Shown here one piece after another: positions 34,027-41,602 of a DNA stretch of 64,000 nucleotides. The position numbers were made by a program, and so were the translations under genes. This DNA is from a virus, in IMG/VR virus record IMGVR_UViG_3300017593_000150, positions 43,190 through 107,189 of that record; one strand, written 5' to 3'. Numbering within the stretch: position 1 is the stretch's first letter; each line of letters opens with the position of its first letter. The notes beneath the pieces were generated by a model. The model was not told the origin of the DNA. It was given only the letters and a program-made list of their open reading frames with translations, and searched no databases.

Positions 34027-34234
34027 TTTGACCTCCATGCACTTCTTCAAAGCTATCAACGGAACGTTCCAAAGCTGAAAGAACACGAAGTAACTGGAGC
34101 CGAAGCTCGCAAAATAACTGAGACAACTCTTCCTGTGCAGCAAGGATACTTTCCTGTTTTCGGTTAATTCTAAGGATAATCCCAGCAATACAACTAATCC
34201 CGTTCCGAAAATCGTGAACAAACTCAGGAGACAT
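33974..34234 (-). CDS. Stand-alone histidine-box (DHp/Spo0B-like) protein
   Basis: An 86-residue helical protein. Residues 4-16 read 'EFVHDFRNGISCI', resembling the phosphorylated His box of histidine kinases and of Spo0B (HDxxN). A second long helix follows, giving a DHp-like two-helix bundle. No ATPase domain is present. The ATG at 34234 overlaps the previous stop as TAATG, so the gene is real and coupled. It could pass phosphate to the REC-GAF protein at 26016-26903, or dimerise with host kinases. The family call is tentative. Confidence 0.5.
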   Translation of the reverse strand: MSPEFVHDFRNGISCIAGIILRINRKQESILAAQEELSQLFCELRLQLLRVLSALERSVDSFEEVHGGQNALKQSVRDHENLDRSS

Positions 34235-34764
34235 TATCTTCGAACCCAAAACTGTTGCAACGTGTGGAGTTCCGTGCTTAAACAATTTATGTCATCAATC
34301 GGATGAAAACTCAAGTCAGCCAAAAACGAAACATCTTTCTCAGAGATTTCTGTGCCCCAATCATGTACACCGAGTACACTTCTCGGGGGAAGGACAGGTG
34401 CGTAAACCTGAATCTCACGTGGTTTATTCCCATCGTCACAGTACAAGAAAGAGGGCGCCTGCCCTAAAAACTCAAAAATTCTCAACTTAGTCCGTTGACA
34501 TTCAAAAATATCACCTCTTAAGAAAGGAAATAAATCCGTGACTCTCTTATCAGCGCGATCAACCGACAAGAAACGGTGACCTCGAACTTGACACTCTAGC
34601 CACAGAAAAGTTGAAAGAGCACCTCTATAAGTACCCAACTCAACAACCTGAGCAAAATCAAACTGGTCAAAAACTAGATCCAAGATATAGAGTGACGCAA
34701 ATGAGTGTTGAATCGGAATACCAAAGAGGCGATTATCCGGGGACAATCGTTCAAGAACGCTCAT
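34234..34764 (-). CDS. Class I methyltransferase-like protein (CmcI/cephalosporin hydroxylase-like)
   Basis: A 176-residue protein with 'QVVELGTYRGALSTFLW' (motif I), 'FLSVDRADKRV', 'SFLYCDDGNKPREI' and 'VLGVHDWGTEIS'. This plan (ELGTYRG, DDGNK) matches the CmcI/rhamnosyl O-methyltransferase branch, which acts on sugars. It lies between glycosyltransferases. ATG at 34764 follows AAGGAG and overlaps the previous stop as ATGA. Confidence 0.65.
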   Translation of the reverse strand: MSVLERLSPDNRLFGIPIQHSFASLYILDLVFDQFDFAQVVELGTYRGALSTFLWLECQVRGHRFLSVDRADKRVTDLFPFLRGDIFECQRTKLRIFEFLGQAPSFLYCDDGNKPREIQVYAPVLPPRSVLGVHDWGTEISEKDVSFLADLSFHPIDDINCLSTELHTLQQFWVRR

Positions 34765-35576
34765 TGGCACAACTCCTTGCAAATTACGGAATCCTTCTGT
34801 GAAAGAAACTGCACGATCTTCGAAAAAAGGGTTGAAGGGCGCTCACGTACATAATCCGGCGAGAGATAAAAGTTGTTTCGACGAAGCGTGGTACCCCATA
34901 AATGCACAGAGAATACCTCTCGCGTAAACAAATCCTCAACCTCTCCAGAGAAAGGAGAAAACAGTTTCTTCCATTCCTGCCAACTAATGTAGTAATGATG
35001 ATTCCTATTCCAATCAACTAGGAAGTACTCTTCTAGTTCAGTAAACCATTGAGACCCTACTAAATTAAAAGTATTGGGCTGCCACCGGTTAGTAAAATTC
35101 TTATACATAAACTCCAAAGCCTTGTGCCCTTTCTCCGTAAAAAGAATACCGTTGCTTAAATGAGAGCCGTCTTCAGAAGAAATATAGGAAGAACCAGTTA
35201 CAAGGGGTTGAAATGGACGAAGAGCCAGCGTATCTGTATCGCAATAAAAACCCCCAAACCGGTACAATGCGTAAATTCGAAAAAAATCGGCTTTATTAAC
35301 TACCTCATAACGACCGTGCAAACTCGAATAAATAGAAAATGCCTCTTTCTCAAAGAACTCTTGAGGAGTTACAACTTGGGTTACCTCCGGGAAATAAGTT
35401 TCTCGAACGAACTCAAACGGCATGTCTACCTCAGAAACATCCAAACACATAATTACTTCATCAAATCCAGCCACTGCACATAAAGAAGACACACTTACAG
35501 TAACATATAAAGGTACATCACCTCTTACCAACCAAAATAGATAACAAGTCTTAGATAGGTTTAACAATGAATCCAT
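34761..35576 (-). CDS. GT32-like glycosyltransferase
   Basis: A 271-residue protein. The segment 'KADFFRIYALYRFGGFYCDTDTLA' (split across ~residues 95-120) carries the DxD-type motif typical of the mannosyl/glycosyl transferase GT32 family, which also has 'WLVRGD'-like N-termini. It follows a GT2 gene that it overlaps by 26 nt, and is coupled to the methyltransferase by ATGA. The start is uncertain because no strong ribosome site is seen. Confidence 0.75.
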   Translation of the reverse strand: MDSLLNLSKTCYLFWLVRGDVPLYVTVSVSSLCAVAGFDEVIMCLDVSEVDMPFEFVRETYFPEVTQVVTPQEFFEKEAFSIYSSLHGRYEVVNKADFFRIYALYRFGGFYCDTDTLALRPFQPLVTGSSYISSEDGSHLSNGILFTEKGHKALEFMYKNFTNRWQPNTFNLVGSQWFTELEEYFLVDWNRNHHYYISWQEWKKLFSPFSGEVEDLFTREVFSVHLWGTTLRRNNFYLSPDYVRERPSTLFSKIVQFLSQKDSVICKELCQ

Positions 35577-36330
35577 CAATCGACCCCCAGTTACCTTTAG
35601 AGTTTATCTCTTCCAACCACCTCTCTTTAGACCAATTTAACATGTCAAAGACTTCACTACGATTTGATGCAATTACAGGGTTGATAGGATGATACAAGTG
35701 ATAGAGAGTTACAGGGAGAGGCCTCACCTTGTAACCTAGGACCTCTAACTTAGCCCAGTGAGCGTTGTCTTCACTCGTCCTTCCAAAGAACCTCTCGTCC
35801 ATACCCTGAAAATCGAAGTAAGTATCACGATAGCACACAAAGGCTCCTCCGGCAGCACCTGCCTTAGAAGGGCGACAAGCCCGAGACGGAGACGTAATTT
35901 CTACTTCATACCTTGGGAGCGAGAGTGACCGAAGAGTATCCTTTTCACTCAAGTACACAATACAGTTCCAGGCAGGACCGACATAGTCCTTGGAAGTAAC
36001 CTGCTCACGTACAATACGTGAGAAGTCGGGAGGAAAGACCAAATCAGCATCAATTAGAACAACTATATCACAAGTCGAAAGATGACGAACTCCAATGTTG
36101 AAGTTCCAGGCCCTGTTGTACGGGGTCGATGTGTAAATCTTCAAGTACTTCAACTCAGTATCCTCAGCTAAAACAGGAGATAACACATTACGAGTTAGTG
36201 CTTTAAAAGGACCAGACTCAACGATGCAAATTTGCTCGATGTCTTGGAGAGAGGAAAGACACTTAAGAAGTAAAGGAAGACGTCGCTCATGATGTTCATA
36301 ACCAATTACTATAGAGATTGTCCTATCCAT
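35551..36330 (-). CDS. Family 2 glycosyltransferase
   Basis: A 259-residue protein with GT-A features: 'TISIVIGYEHHERRLPLLLKC', 'AWNFNIGVRHLSTCDIVVLIDADLVFP' (DxD within IDADL) and a C-terminal 'GGAFVCYRDTYFDFQGMDERFFGR' plus 'EDNAHWAKLEVLGYKV', typical of chondroitin/galactosyl-type GT2. First gene of the block behind a divergent promoter region. The ATG at 36330 is preferred (GTGAGG upstream). Confidence 0.78.
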   Translation of the reverse strand: MDRTISIVIGYEHHERRLPLLLKCLSSLQDIEQICIVESGPFKALTRNVLSPVLAEDTELKYLKIYTSTPYNRAWNFNIGVRHLSTCDIVVLIDADLVFPPDFSRIVREQVTSKDYVGPAWNCIVYLSEKDTLRSLSLPRYEVEITSPSRACRPSKAGAAGGAFVCYRDTYFDFQGMDERFFGRTSEDNAHWAKLEVLGYKVRPLPVTLYHLYHPINPVIASNRSEVFDMLNWSKERWLEEINSKGNWGSIDGFIVKPI

Positions 36331-36343
36331 CACAAACCTCACT

Positions 36344-36371
36344 TGCCTCTAACAAAAAAAGGAGTTAACCT
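36344..36371 (+). promoter_or_regulatory. Possible divergent promoter pair between GT2 and ligase
   Basis: Plus strand: TTGCCT and TAACCT (36366-36371), 17-base spacer. Minus strand: TTGATT and TTAACT (36363-36368), 17-base spacer. The -10 boxes overlap as in the 24.9 kb region, but the hexamers are weaker. These would serve the ligase and the glycan block. Coordinates are for the plus-strand version. Confidence 0.35.
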
Positions 36372-36400
36372 CAACTAAGAACACTAATCAAGGAGGCTCA

Positions 36401-37399
36401 ATGTTAGCGAAAAAAATAACACCAGGAAAGTTCAACGGGCGTCAACACGACTATGTAGCTTTCATCTTCAACGTGAAGAAAATTAACACGCGCGAACTGT
36501 TATCATTCATACGTAAAAAATACGGAGCACGGCTCGATTTCATTGTTGAACCCAAGTACGATGGTCTCTACATCCAAATTAGTAAAGAAGGTAACTCCAT
36601 TAAAGCGTACAGTGACCAAGGCAATCCATTACAACTACCAAATCCAATCATAGAAGCCCTAAAGAACCTCCCCTGTAACAACCTTGTCGCAGAGGGCGAA
36701 CTGGAAACTTACGTAAACAAAAAGCACCAACCACGAGGAATTACCATTGGTTTAATCCATAGGAGAAGGAAAACTCGCAACAACGTTCACGCGGTATTGA
36801 CTCTTTTCGATTGTCTCTACATAGACAATAAAGATATCTCTCATCAAACAACACTGGAGCGCCTAGAAGAACTCAAGGCACTTCCCATCCCCTCAGAACT
36901 AACTCCTATAGATACACCCCTAAACAGGGTCCCTTACGAGCGAGCAAGGTCTCTCTCAGAGGTCGACAAGAACGTCCGCAAGTTCTGTAAAATCAGACAC
37001 TTTGAAGGAGCAATACTCAAACCAACTAAACAAGATGCACATAATTTAACATTCATCAAGTTTAAACGGTATATAGAATTCGCGCTCAAAGTTATTAACA
37101 GGATCCCCACAAAGACAAAAGGTGTCTATAACTACGACCTAGGAGCTGCAAACGAGAAAGGAGATCTCGAACTAGTAGGAAGAAGTCACAACTCCGAACT
37201 TTACTTGAACAAGGGCGACGTAGTAGCAGTAGCTTGTTACAACGTAAGTGTTTACATAGACAACGAGGGAAAGAGGGTAAGAGTACGTCTTTACAGCTCA
37301 ACAATACAAAACAAAACCACAGCTCCAGTTAACACCATCAGAACTATCCTACAAACAGCAAAAAGCTACAACATGCTCGAGGTACATAAAATTACTTAA
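36401..37399 (+). CDS. ATP-dependent DNA ligase
   Basis: A 332-residue plus-strand protein. Motif I 'VEPKYDGLYIQI' (adenylated Lys in KYDG), motif III-like 'LFDCLYID', motif IV 'FEGAILKP' and motif V 'FIKFKRY' are all present, followed by an OB fold ('KGDVVAVACYNVSVYI'). It seals nicks using ATP. The ribosome site AAGGAGG fits the ATG at 36401. It is encoded opposite to the replication genes and overlaps the KH gene tail to tail by 8 nt. Host-independent control by its own promoter is implied. Confidence 0.88.
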   Translation: MLAKKITPGKFNGRQHDYVAFIFNVKKINTRELLSFIRKKYGARLDFIVEPKYDGLYIQISKEGNSIKAYSDQGNPLQLPNPIIEALKNLPCNNLVAEGELETYVNKKHQPRGITIGLIHRRRKTRNNVHAVLTLFDCLYIDNKDISHQTTLERLEELKALPIPSELTPIDTPLNRVPYERARSLSEVDKNVRKFCKIRHFEGAILKPTKQDAHNLTFIKFKRYIEFALKVINRIPTKTKGVYNYDLGAANEKGDLELVGRSHNSELYLNKGDVVAVACYNVSVYIDNEGKRVRVRLYSSTIQNKTTAPVNTIRTILQTAKSYNMLEVHKIT

Positions 37400-37658
37400 G
37401 ACTAGACACCTCAAAGACAGTCTTAAGATCCAACCGAGCTCCTAAGCACCGAACAAGATGTCTCATCGCAGACACCGTGCTTCCTTTCTTCCCAATTAGA
37501 AACGAGAGCGTCTTAGGAGAGTCAGCTTTAACCGTAAACAACACAATTGAATCCCCTTTGTAAGTCTCAACGGTTACAGTATCCGGGTCGTCCACCAAAG
37601 CCTTAACCAGTTGAGTGACAAGTTCGGTTAACTCTTTCACTTTATCAGTATTACTCAT
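37392..37658 (-). CDS. KH-domain RNA-binding protein (KhpA/YlqC-like)
   Basis: An 88-residue protein with a single KH domain: 'LSFLIGKKGSTVSAMRHLVR' contains the GxxG loop (GKKG), preceded by the strand 'DSIVLFTVKADS'. Size and order match bacterial KhpA (YlqC), which binds RNA with KhpB and affects cell division and translation. Such genes are unusual in phages. It has its own promoter and a good ribosome site (AAGGAGGTAGG). Confidence 0.75.
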   Translation of the reverse strand: MSNTDKVKELTELVTQLVKALVDDPDTVTVETYKGDSIVLFTVKADSPKTLSFLIGKKGSTVSAMRHLVRCLGARLDLKTVFEVSSLK

Positions 37659-37705
37659 AACCTACCTCCTTAAAACTAAACTGAACTGAACATTCAACAA
37701 GAGAA

Positions 37706-37734
37706 AATTTACCCTCACAAATGGCCAAAGTCAA
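37706..37734 (-). promoter_or_regulatory. Promoter for the KH-domain gene
   Basis: On the minus strand TTGACT (37729-37734) and TAAATT (37706-37711) are 17 bases apart, 48 bases before the gene start. The -35 overlaps the stop of the DHH gene. The -35 match is five of six, the -10 four of six. Confidence 0.5.
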
Positions 37735-38714
37735 GTGACTTTTTCACGCGCAGTAGTAAGACGTGTACATACAACCTGAGCCAACTTCCGCGCTAGCTCC
37801 ATAGCAGCTTGAGCATTGGGTAAAACCGCAGCGGCAACACGAACATGACCTCCCGAATCACCGTCGTAAACATCACGAAGAATCTCGTGTAAAGGTATTA
37901 CACAATCAAACTCCTTCCACGGGTTATAAGAGACCGACAGGCTGACTGCAGGTGAATCCCAAGGAGGAATACTACGAATGTGTATTAAAAAGTCTAAATT
38001 CGGTTGAACCAAGAAAGCGGCATACCGAGAGGAAAACTTATAACCAACAAAGGAACATATCCCTACTAAGACGTCTTTGTCTTCATAAAGGACCAAATTC
38101 TTTTGTAAGAAATCTATAGACCTCTCTTGCTTCCAAGTATACCGTCGATAAGCATCGTCTACTTTCGGATGGGAGAGTATCTGGTCGGGAGGAACTTGAC
38201 ATATCATTTTCAGCAACTCGGCTCTGAAAACATCATCGTTGAACGTTTGAGACATAGCAACAGCAACTCTTAACGGCGGGTCCTTCATTAAGACGGCTTG
38301 TTCAGCAGATTCGTAGCGAGCACTATCAACCATATCAGCCCAAGGTACTAGAGACTCCAACAGAGGGTTCAACTTAGCTAAAGGTTCAAGAACTCTAGCA
38401 CAGGAAGGGGCGTCGGAGTCATAAAAGCAAACTCCCCGAGTTATTTCGGAAGAGTCTGGAACAAACCTTTCCTGGTGATGATCAGCCCAAATAAAGAAGT
38501 CAGAAGAAGGAAGAGCACGACTATATGGAAAGTCAGTTACCACATTAACAATAGGGTCAAACCGATAGGAATCCCAAACTTCAGGAGGATAAGTCGAATA
38601 CTCAACAAAAGTAATCTTATCCAAACTTAAACCAACTTCCTTACAAAAATTATATCCAATTGCACCTGACACCAAACCGTCAAAATCTCCGTGCGTGTAA
38701 ATACTAAACTTCAT
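37731..38714 (-). CDS. DHH-family phosphoesterase
   Basis: A 327-residue protein with 'THGDFDGLVSGA' (HxDxDG), 'WADHHQER' (DHH) and a late 'DGDSGGHVRVAAA' (DHHA1-like GGH). This is the metal-dependent RecJ/NrnA superfamily; size suggests an oligonucleotide or cyclic dinucleotide hydrolase rather than RecJ. It could recycle short RNA or remove nucleotide signals. ATG at 38714 has GAAAGGAG upstream and overlaps the previous gene by 11 nt. Confidence 0.78.
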   Translation of the reverse strand: MKFSIYTHGDFDGLVSGAIGYNFCKEVGLSLDKITFVEYSTYPPEVWDSYRFDPIVNVVTDFPYSRALPSSDFFIWADHHQERFVPDSSEITRGVCFYDSDAPSCARVLEPLAKLNPLLESLVPWADMVDSARYESAEQAVLMKDPPLRVAVAMSQTFNDDVFRAELLKMICQVPPDQILSHPKVDDAYRRYTWKQERSIDFLQKNLVLYEDKDVLVGICSFVGYKFSSRYAAFLVQPNLDFLIHIRSIPPWDSPAVSLSVSYNPWKEFDCVIPLHEILRDVYDGDSGGHVRVAAAVLPNAQAAMELARKLAQVVCTRLTTAREKVT

Positions 38715-39024
38715 TCGATTCTCCTTTCTGTTCAAACTGCTTCTTCAGCGCAAAAAGGCCCAAACAAATCAAGTCCTCATTAAGAGCAAACTTCCGTGAC
38801 GTGTTCACTACCTTCTTAAACAGGTACCTAAAGAACTCATCCGCTTTATTACGTCGCGGAAAAGATAAAACTCCCTCGCTAAACATAAACCACAGTAGGG
38901 CCTTACAACAAAGATCCCAACCATCTTTTCCGCTGTCGCGGGGGCCATTTAAATCCCGATGTAAGCGGGACATCACTGCGTCCAACAAGCCATATAAATT
39001 CTCACCACTATACTCCTCATCCAT
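38704..39024 (-). CDS. Hypothetical protein after the holin
   Basis: A 106-residue protein (from ATG 39024) with helical segments ('WDLCCKALLWFMFSEG', 'DEFFRYLFKKVVNTSRKF'). No named family is recognised. It overlaps the holin gene end and the DHH gene start. No clear ribosome site precedes this ATG, so translation may depend on the holin gene. Confidence 0.45.
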   Translation of the reverse strand: MDEEYSGENLYGLLDAVMSRLHRDLNGPRDSGKDGWDLCCKALLWFMFSEGVLSFPRRNKADEFFRYLFKKVVNTSRKFALNEDLICLGLFALKKQFEQKGESNEV

Positions 39025-39400
39025 GTCTAACCCAATAAGAGAAACGCGGAAATCTCCTCTCAAACCACTTTAATTCAGTTGCTTGCCTGAACACTTCAAG
39101 GGCTTCTGTCACGGACAAGAAAGGGAGTAGAAACCCCTGTACTAAAATCCTCCGAAACCCGAAGTAGGAGTCGATTCCAACTGCAGTCAAAATGACTCCG
39201 AAGTAGAGTAAGAATTTACAACACGTCCTAAGAAGTATGTGACTATCAAACCGCCGATACTTCAAAGACAAGTACACACTTAGGACTAGTTCCACAATCA
39301 CCAGACAAACCAAAATCACCATTTGACTGGCGCAATAAGGAGACAACAACACGCCGCTCATTAAGGTAAACATACCCTTAAACATGAACTTCGACCTCAC
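39017..39400 (-). CDS. Holin (phage_holin_4-like)
   Basis: A 127-residue membrane protein with about three hydrophobic segments: 'FMFKGMFTLMSGVLL', 'MVILVCLVIVELVLSVYLSL' and 'FLLYFGVILTAVGIDSYFG', then 'FLLPFLSVTEALEVFRQ'. The last part matches the pattern of the Clostridium/Bacillus holin family 4 (…LLY..VILA..ID….E.LS..E…). It would make membrane lesions for lysis. The GTG start overlaps the QueE stop as GTGA; ATG codon 6 is an alternative. No endolysin gene is visible beside it. Confidence 0.65.
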   Translation of the reverse strand: MRSKFMFKGMFTLMSGVLLSPYCASQMVILVCLVIVELVLSVYLSLKYRRFDSHILLRTCCKFLLYFGVILTAVGIDSYFGFRRILVQGFLLPFLSVTEALEVFRQATELKWFERRFPRFSYWVRHG

Positions 39401-40077
39401 TTTCCCGCAACTCCATTAAAAAGAACTAAGTGTTCACGGGTACCAAACCTAAACCCGTACTTCATGCAAAACTCAAAACACGCGAGACCTTGTTCTACGT
39501 AAGAATCCCTAGTTCGAGACTCAGGCATTACGTAAATATCTTCTTCCGAAGCAATTCCGAGCTGGGAAGCGCACTTGAACACAAACTGCGCAAAAGTGTA
39601 ATCATCAACCTTCTTATTATACACAACCTTAAGTATCTTTTTAAACCCTCGAAAAGACGTTAAGTTAAGATAGGATGAAGTGTGTAACTTCGGACTAACT
39701 GAAAAAAGAGTATCAAACTTCGCCCATTCCCTACTAGGAGGAATGGTCCCGTTAGTCTCAACGTTTAACTTTGGCAATAACTCTGAAGGAACTCTGGACA
39801 GGTATTGCACCAATTCCCGTTGTTGAAGTAACGGCTCTCCACCCGTAATCACAAGAAGTGGCAGTCTCTTACTCTTCAATAATCGCAGAAAATCTCCTTC
39901 TGCACACAGTGAAGGCGAAGTTTTTATGGGAATAGCATAACTCGTATCACACATCCGACAAGGGCCACACGGCAGATTAACAAGATTGCAGCCTTGTAGG
40001 CGCACAAAATGGGCAGGGACTCCAACATAAGGACCTTCACCCTGGATGCTCTCAAAAACCTCACTTACTCGCAGCAT
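39397..40077 (-). CDS. queE: 7-carboxy-7-deazaguanine synthase (radical SAM, QueE)
   Basis: A 226-residue protein starting 'VSEVFESIQGEGPYVGVP', the QueE signature, with 'FVRLQGCNL' and the Cys cluster 'CGPCRMCDTSYA' (cluster-binding region with an insertion compared with CX3CX2C enzymes) and 'LLVITGGEPLL' (SAM-binding GGE). It makes the deazaguanine ring from carboxy-tetrahydropterin. ATG at 40077 has GGAGG five bases upstream. Part of the preQ0 set with FolE2 and QueC. Confidence 0.88.
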   Translation of the reverse strand: MLRVSEVFESIQGEGPYVGVPAHFVRLQGCNLVNLPCGPCRMCDTSYAIPIKTSPSLCAEGDFLRLLKSKRLPLLVITGGEPLLQQRELVQYLSRVPSELLPKLNVETNGTIPPSREWAKFDTLFSVSPKLHTSSYLNLTSFRGFKKILKVVYNKKVDDYTFAQFVFKCASQLGIASEEDIYVMPESRTRDSYVEQGLACFEFCMKYGFRFGTREHLVLFNGVAGK

Positions 40078-40504
40078 AAGCACCTCCTAAAACCACATGA
40101 GAGGCAAAGTTAGTAAACTCACACAAGAAATATCCGTTGATGAACAAATATGGTTGAACGCGTGTTTGCAAGTTATCTATCGGAGTGATTAAGAAAATGT
40201 TACTCCCCTCTTTACGGGTCAGTATGTAAAAAGCATCACCACCAGAGAGCTGATGACACTCTTGAATGAATTCGCGCAGCTCTGGGGTAAACCCCCTCTT
40301 GAGTAATTGGTTCAGAGAGAGCTTGAGGTAACGACAAAACAGCAGCCCCGGGCGAACTAAAGGAACGTCAAAATACCTCTCATCCCCAAGTAAATACCCT
40401 TTCAACGAGTAATAATCAGTACTCCGAACTAGCGTCGGATGAAGTATCTGAAGAACTCTCTTCTCCAGGTAAAGCTGTCTGGACTCCGTCTTCGTGGGAA
40501 ACAT
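40061..40504 (-). CDS. Hypothetical protein overlapping recA
   Basis: A 147-residue soluble protein. The ATG at 40504 (MFPTKTESRQLYLEKR) follows GGAGGAAGGG and lies inside the recA gene, in another frame, for 89 nt. No family recognised. It is coupled to QueE at its other end. Confidence 0.55.
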   Translation of the reverse strand: MFPTKTESRQLYLEKRVLQILHPTLVRSTDYYSLKGYLLGDERYFDVPLVRPGLLFCRYLKLSLNQLLKRGFTPELREFIQECHQLSGGDAFYILTRKEGSNIFLITPIDNLQTRVQPYLFINGYFLCEFTNFASHVVLGGAYAASK

Positions 40505-41543
40505 CGCCCTTCCTCCACTTAGGTGAAAGCAGAACTTGATTGGTTCGAAGATTACGAAGTTGAAGAACCGTGTTAGCAAGAGGCCCGTAGTAGGTCTCTA
40601 CCACCAACTTCTCAATCTCTGAAAAAATCTCAACCGGAGGTGTACCTTGAAATTTTTCACCTTTGAACTCTTTCCAACCACCTCCACCCAAATCCTTGAG
40701 AATACCCGTCTCCTTCGCGAACCAAGTAACAAACTCGGTATCGTCAAAACCAGAGTCAAAATAATAGGTGACCGGAGCGGTCAAGTAGGGACGGTAAATC
40801 TTATTCTTAACCGCCGTCACAGACAGTTTCATTCCTACTACCTCATTTTTCCTCTCAGGATGAGGAATTAAACTTACTCGCTTCAATTGTAGTTGAAGGC
40901 AACTGTGAAAATCAAACGCGTGACCACCAATCTTCGAAACTCCACTAGCACCCCAAATACTGATCTTTTCCTTTTGCTGATTGGTTGCAACAAACAAAAT
41001 ATTCAAATCTTCCAAAGCGGTCGTTAGTTGACGAAGTCCTTTCGAAAGGAGCCGTGCGTGAAGGCCTGCGGCCTTATCTGAAAGATCATCGTCTATTTCC
41101 TCAAGGACAGGAGTGGCTGCGATAGAATCCCACGCAAATATACGTGGTGGGGGTGCGGGGTGCTTTTTGAAAAGAGTACAAAGAGTCTTAAATGTCTCAA
41201 CGGCTTCTTGGACGTGTTCAGGGTTCACAACGAGCAGTTTCTCTGGAGAGACGCAGAAGAGCCTCGCCCAATCATTAGTGTAAGCGTGCTCTGTATCAGC
41301 GAGGACAGCGGTCCCTTCTAGTACATGGGCAGAGCCAAGAAGTGCTGCTACAATAGCAGATTTCCCTACTGACTCAAGACCAAAAATCTCTACAACTCTA
41401 CCTAAAGGGAATCCAGGAGCTCCTGTTACATAATCAAGGGGTAACACCCCTGAAGGAAGATAACCTCGTTCGTCTTGAGAAATTGTATCTAGAGTAGAAG
41501 TCGCACACTTGAGTGACTTTCTAGCAGCTTCTAACCATTCCAT
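40416..41543 (-). CDS. RecA-family recombinase
   Basis: A 375-residue protein with Walker A 'FGLESVGKSAIVAAL' and 'VLADTEHAYTNDWARLF' and 'PRIFAWDSIAATP' (Walker B), plus 'FVATNQQKEKISIWGASGVSKIGGHAFDFHS', spread over the L2 region. It performs strand exchange in phage recombination. The Ser/Asp-rich C-terminus is encoded by the segment that overlaps the next gene. Ribosome site GGGAGGTAGGAG. Confidence 0.85.
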   Translation of the reverse strand: MEWLEAARKSLKCATSTLDTISQDERGYLPSGVLPLDYVTGAPGFPLGRVVEIFGLESVGKSAIVAALLGSAHVLEGTAVLADTEHAYTNDWARLFCVSPEKLLVVNPEHVQEAVETFKTLCTLFKKHPAPPPRIFAWDSIAATPVLEEIDDDLSDKAAGLHARLLSKGLRQLTTALEDLNILFVATNQQKEKISIWGASGVSKIGGHAFDFHSCLQLQLKRVSLIPHPERKNEVVGMKLSVTAVKNKIYRPYLTAPVTYYFDSGFDDTEFVTWFAKETGILKDLGGGGWKEFKGEKFQGTPPVEIFSEIEKLVVETYYGPLANTVLQLRNLRTNQVLLSPKWRKGDVSHEDGVQTALPGEESSSDTSSDASSEY

Positions 41544-41566
41544 CTCCTACCTCCCATTAACAGAAT

Positions 41567-41595
41567 GGTAGGAGAGTATATTCTACTCCCCTACC
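41567..41595 (-). terminator. Strong hairpin between recA and the SSB gene
   Basis: GGTAGGGGAGTA and TACTCTCCTACC pair over 12 positions (one G-U) around a 5-base loop. No T-run follows, so it is better viewed as an mRNA processing or stability hairpin, or a weak attenuator, than a full terminator. Confidence 0.45.
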
Positions 41596-41602
41596 AGTGA
41601 CT

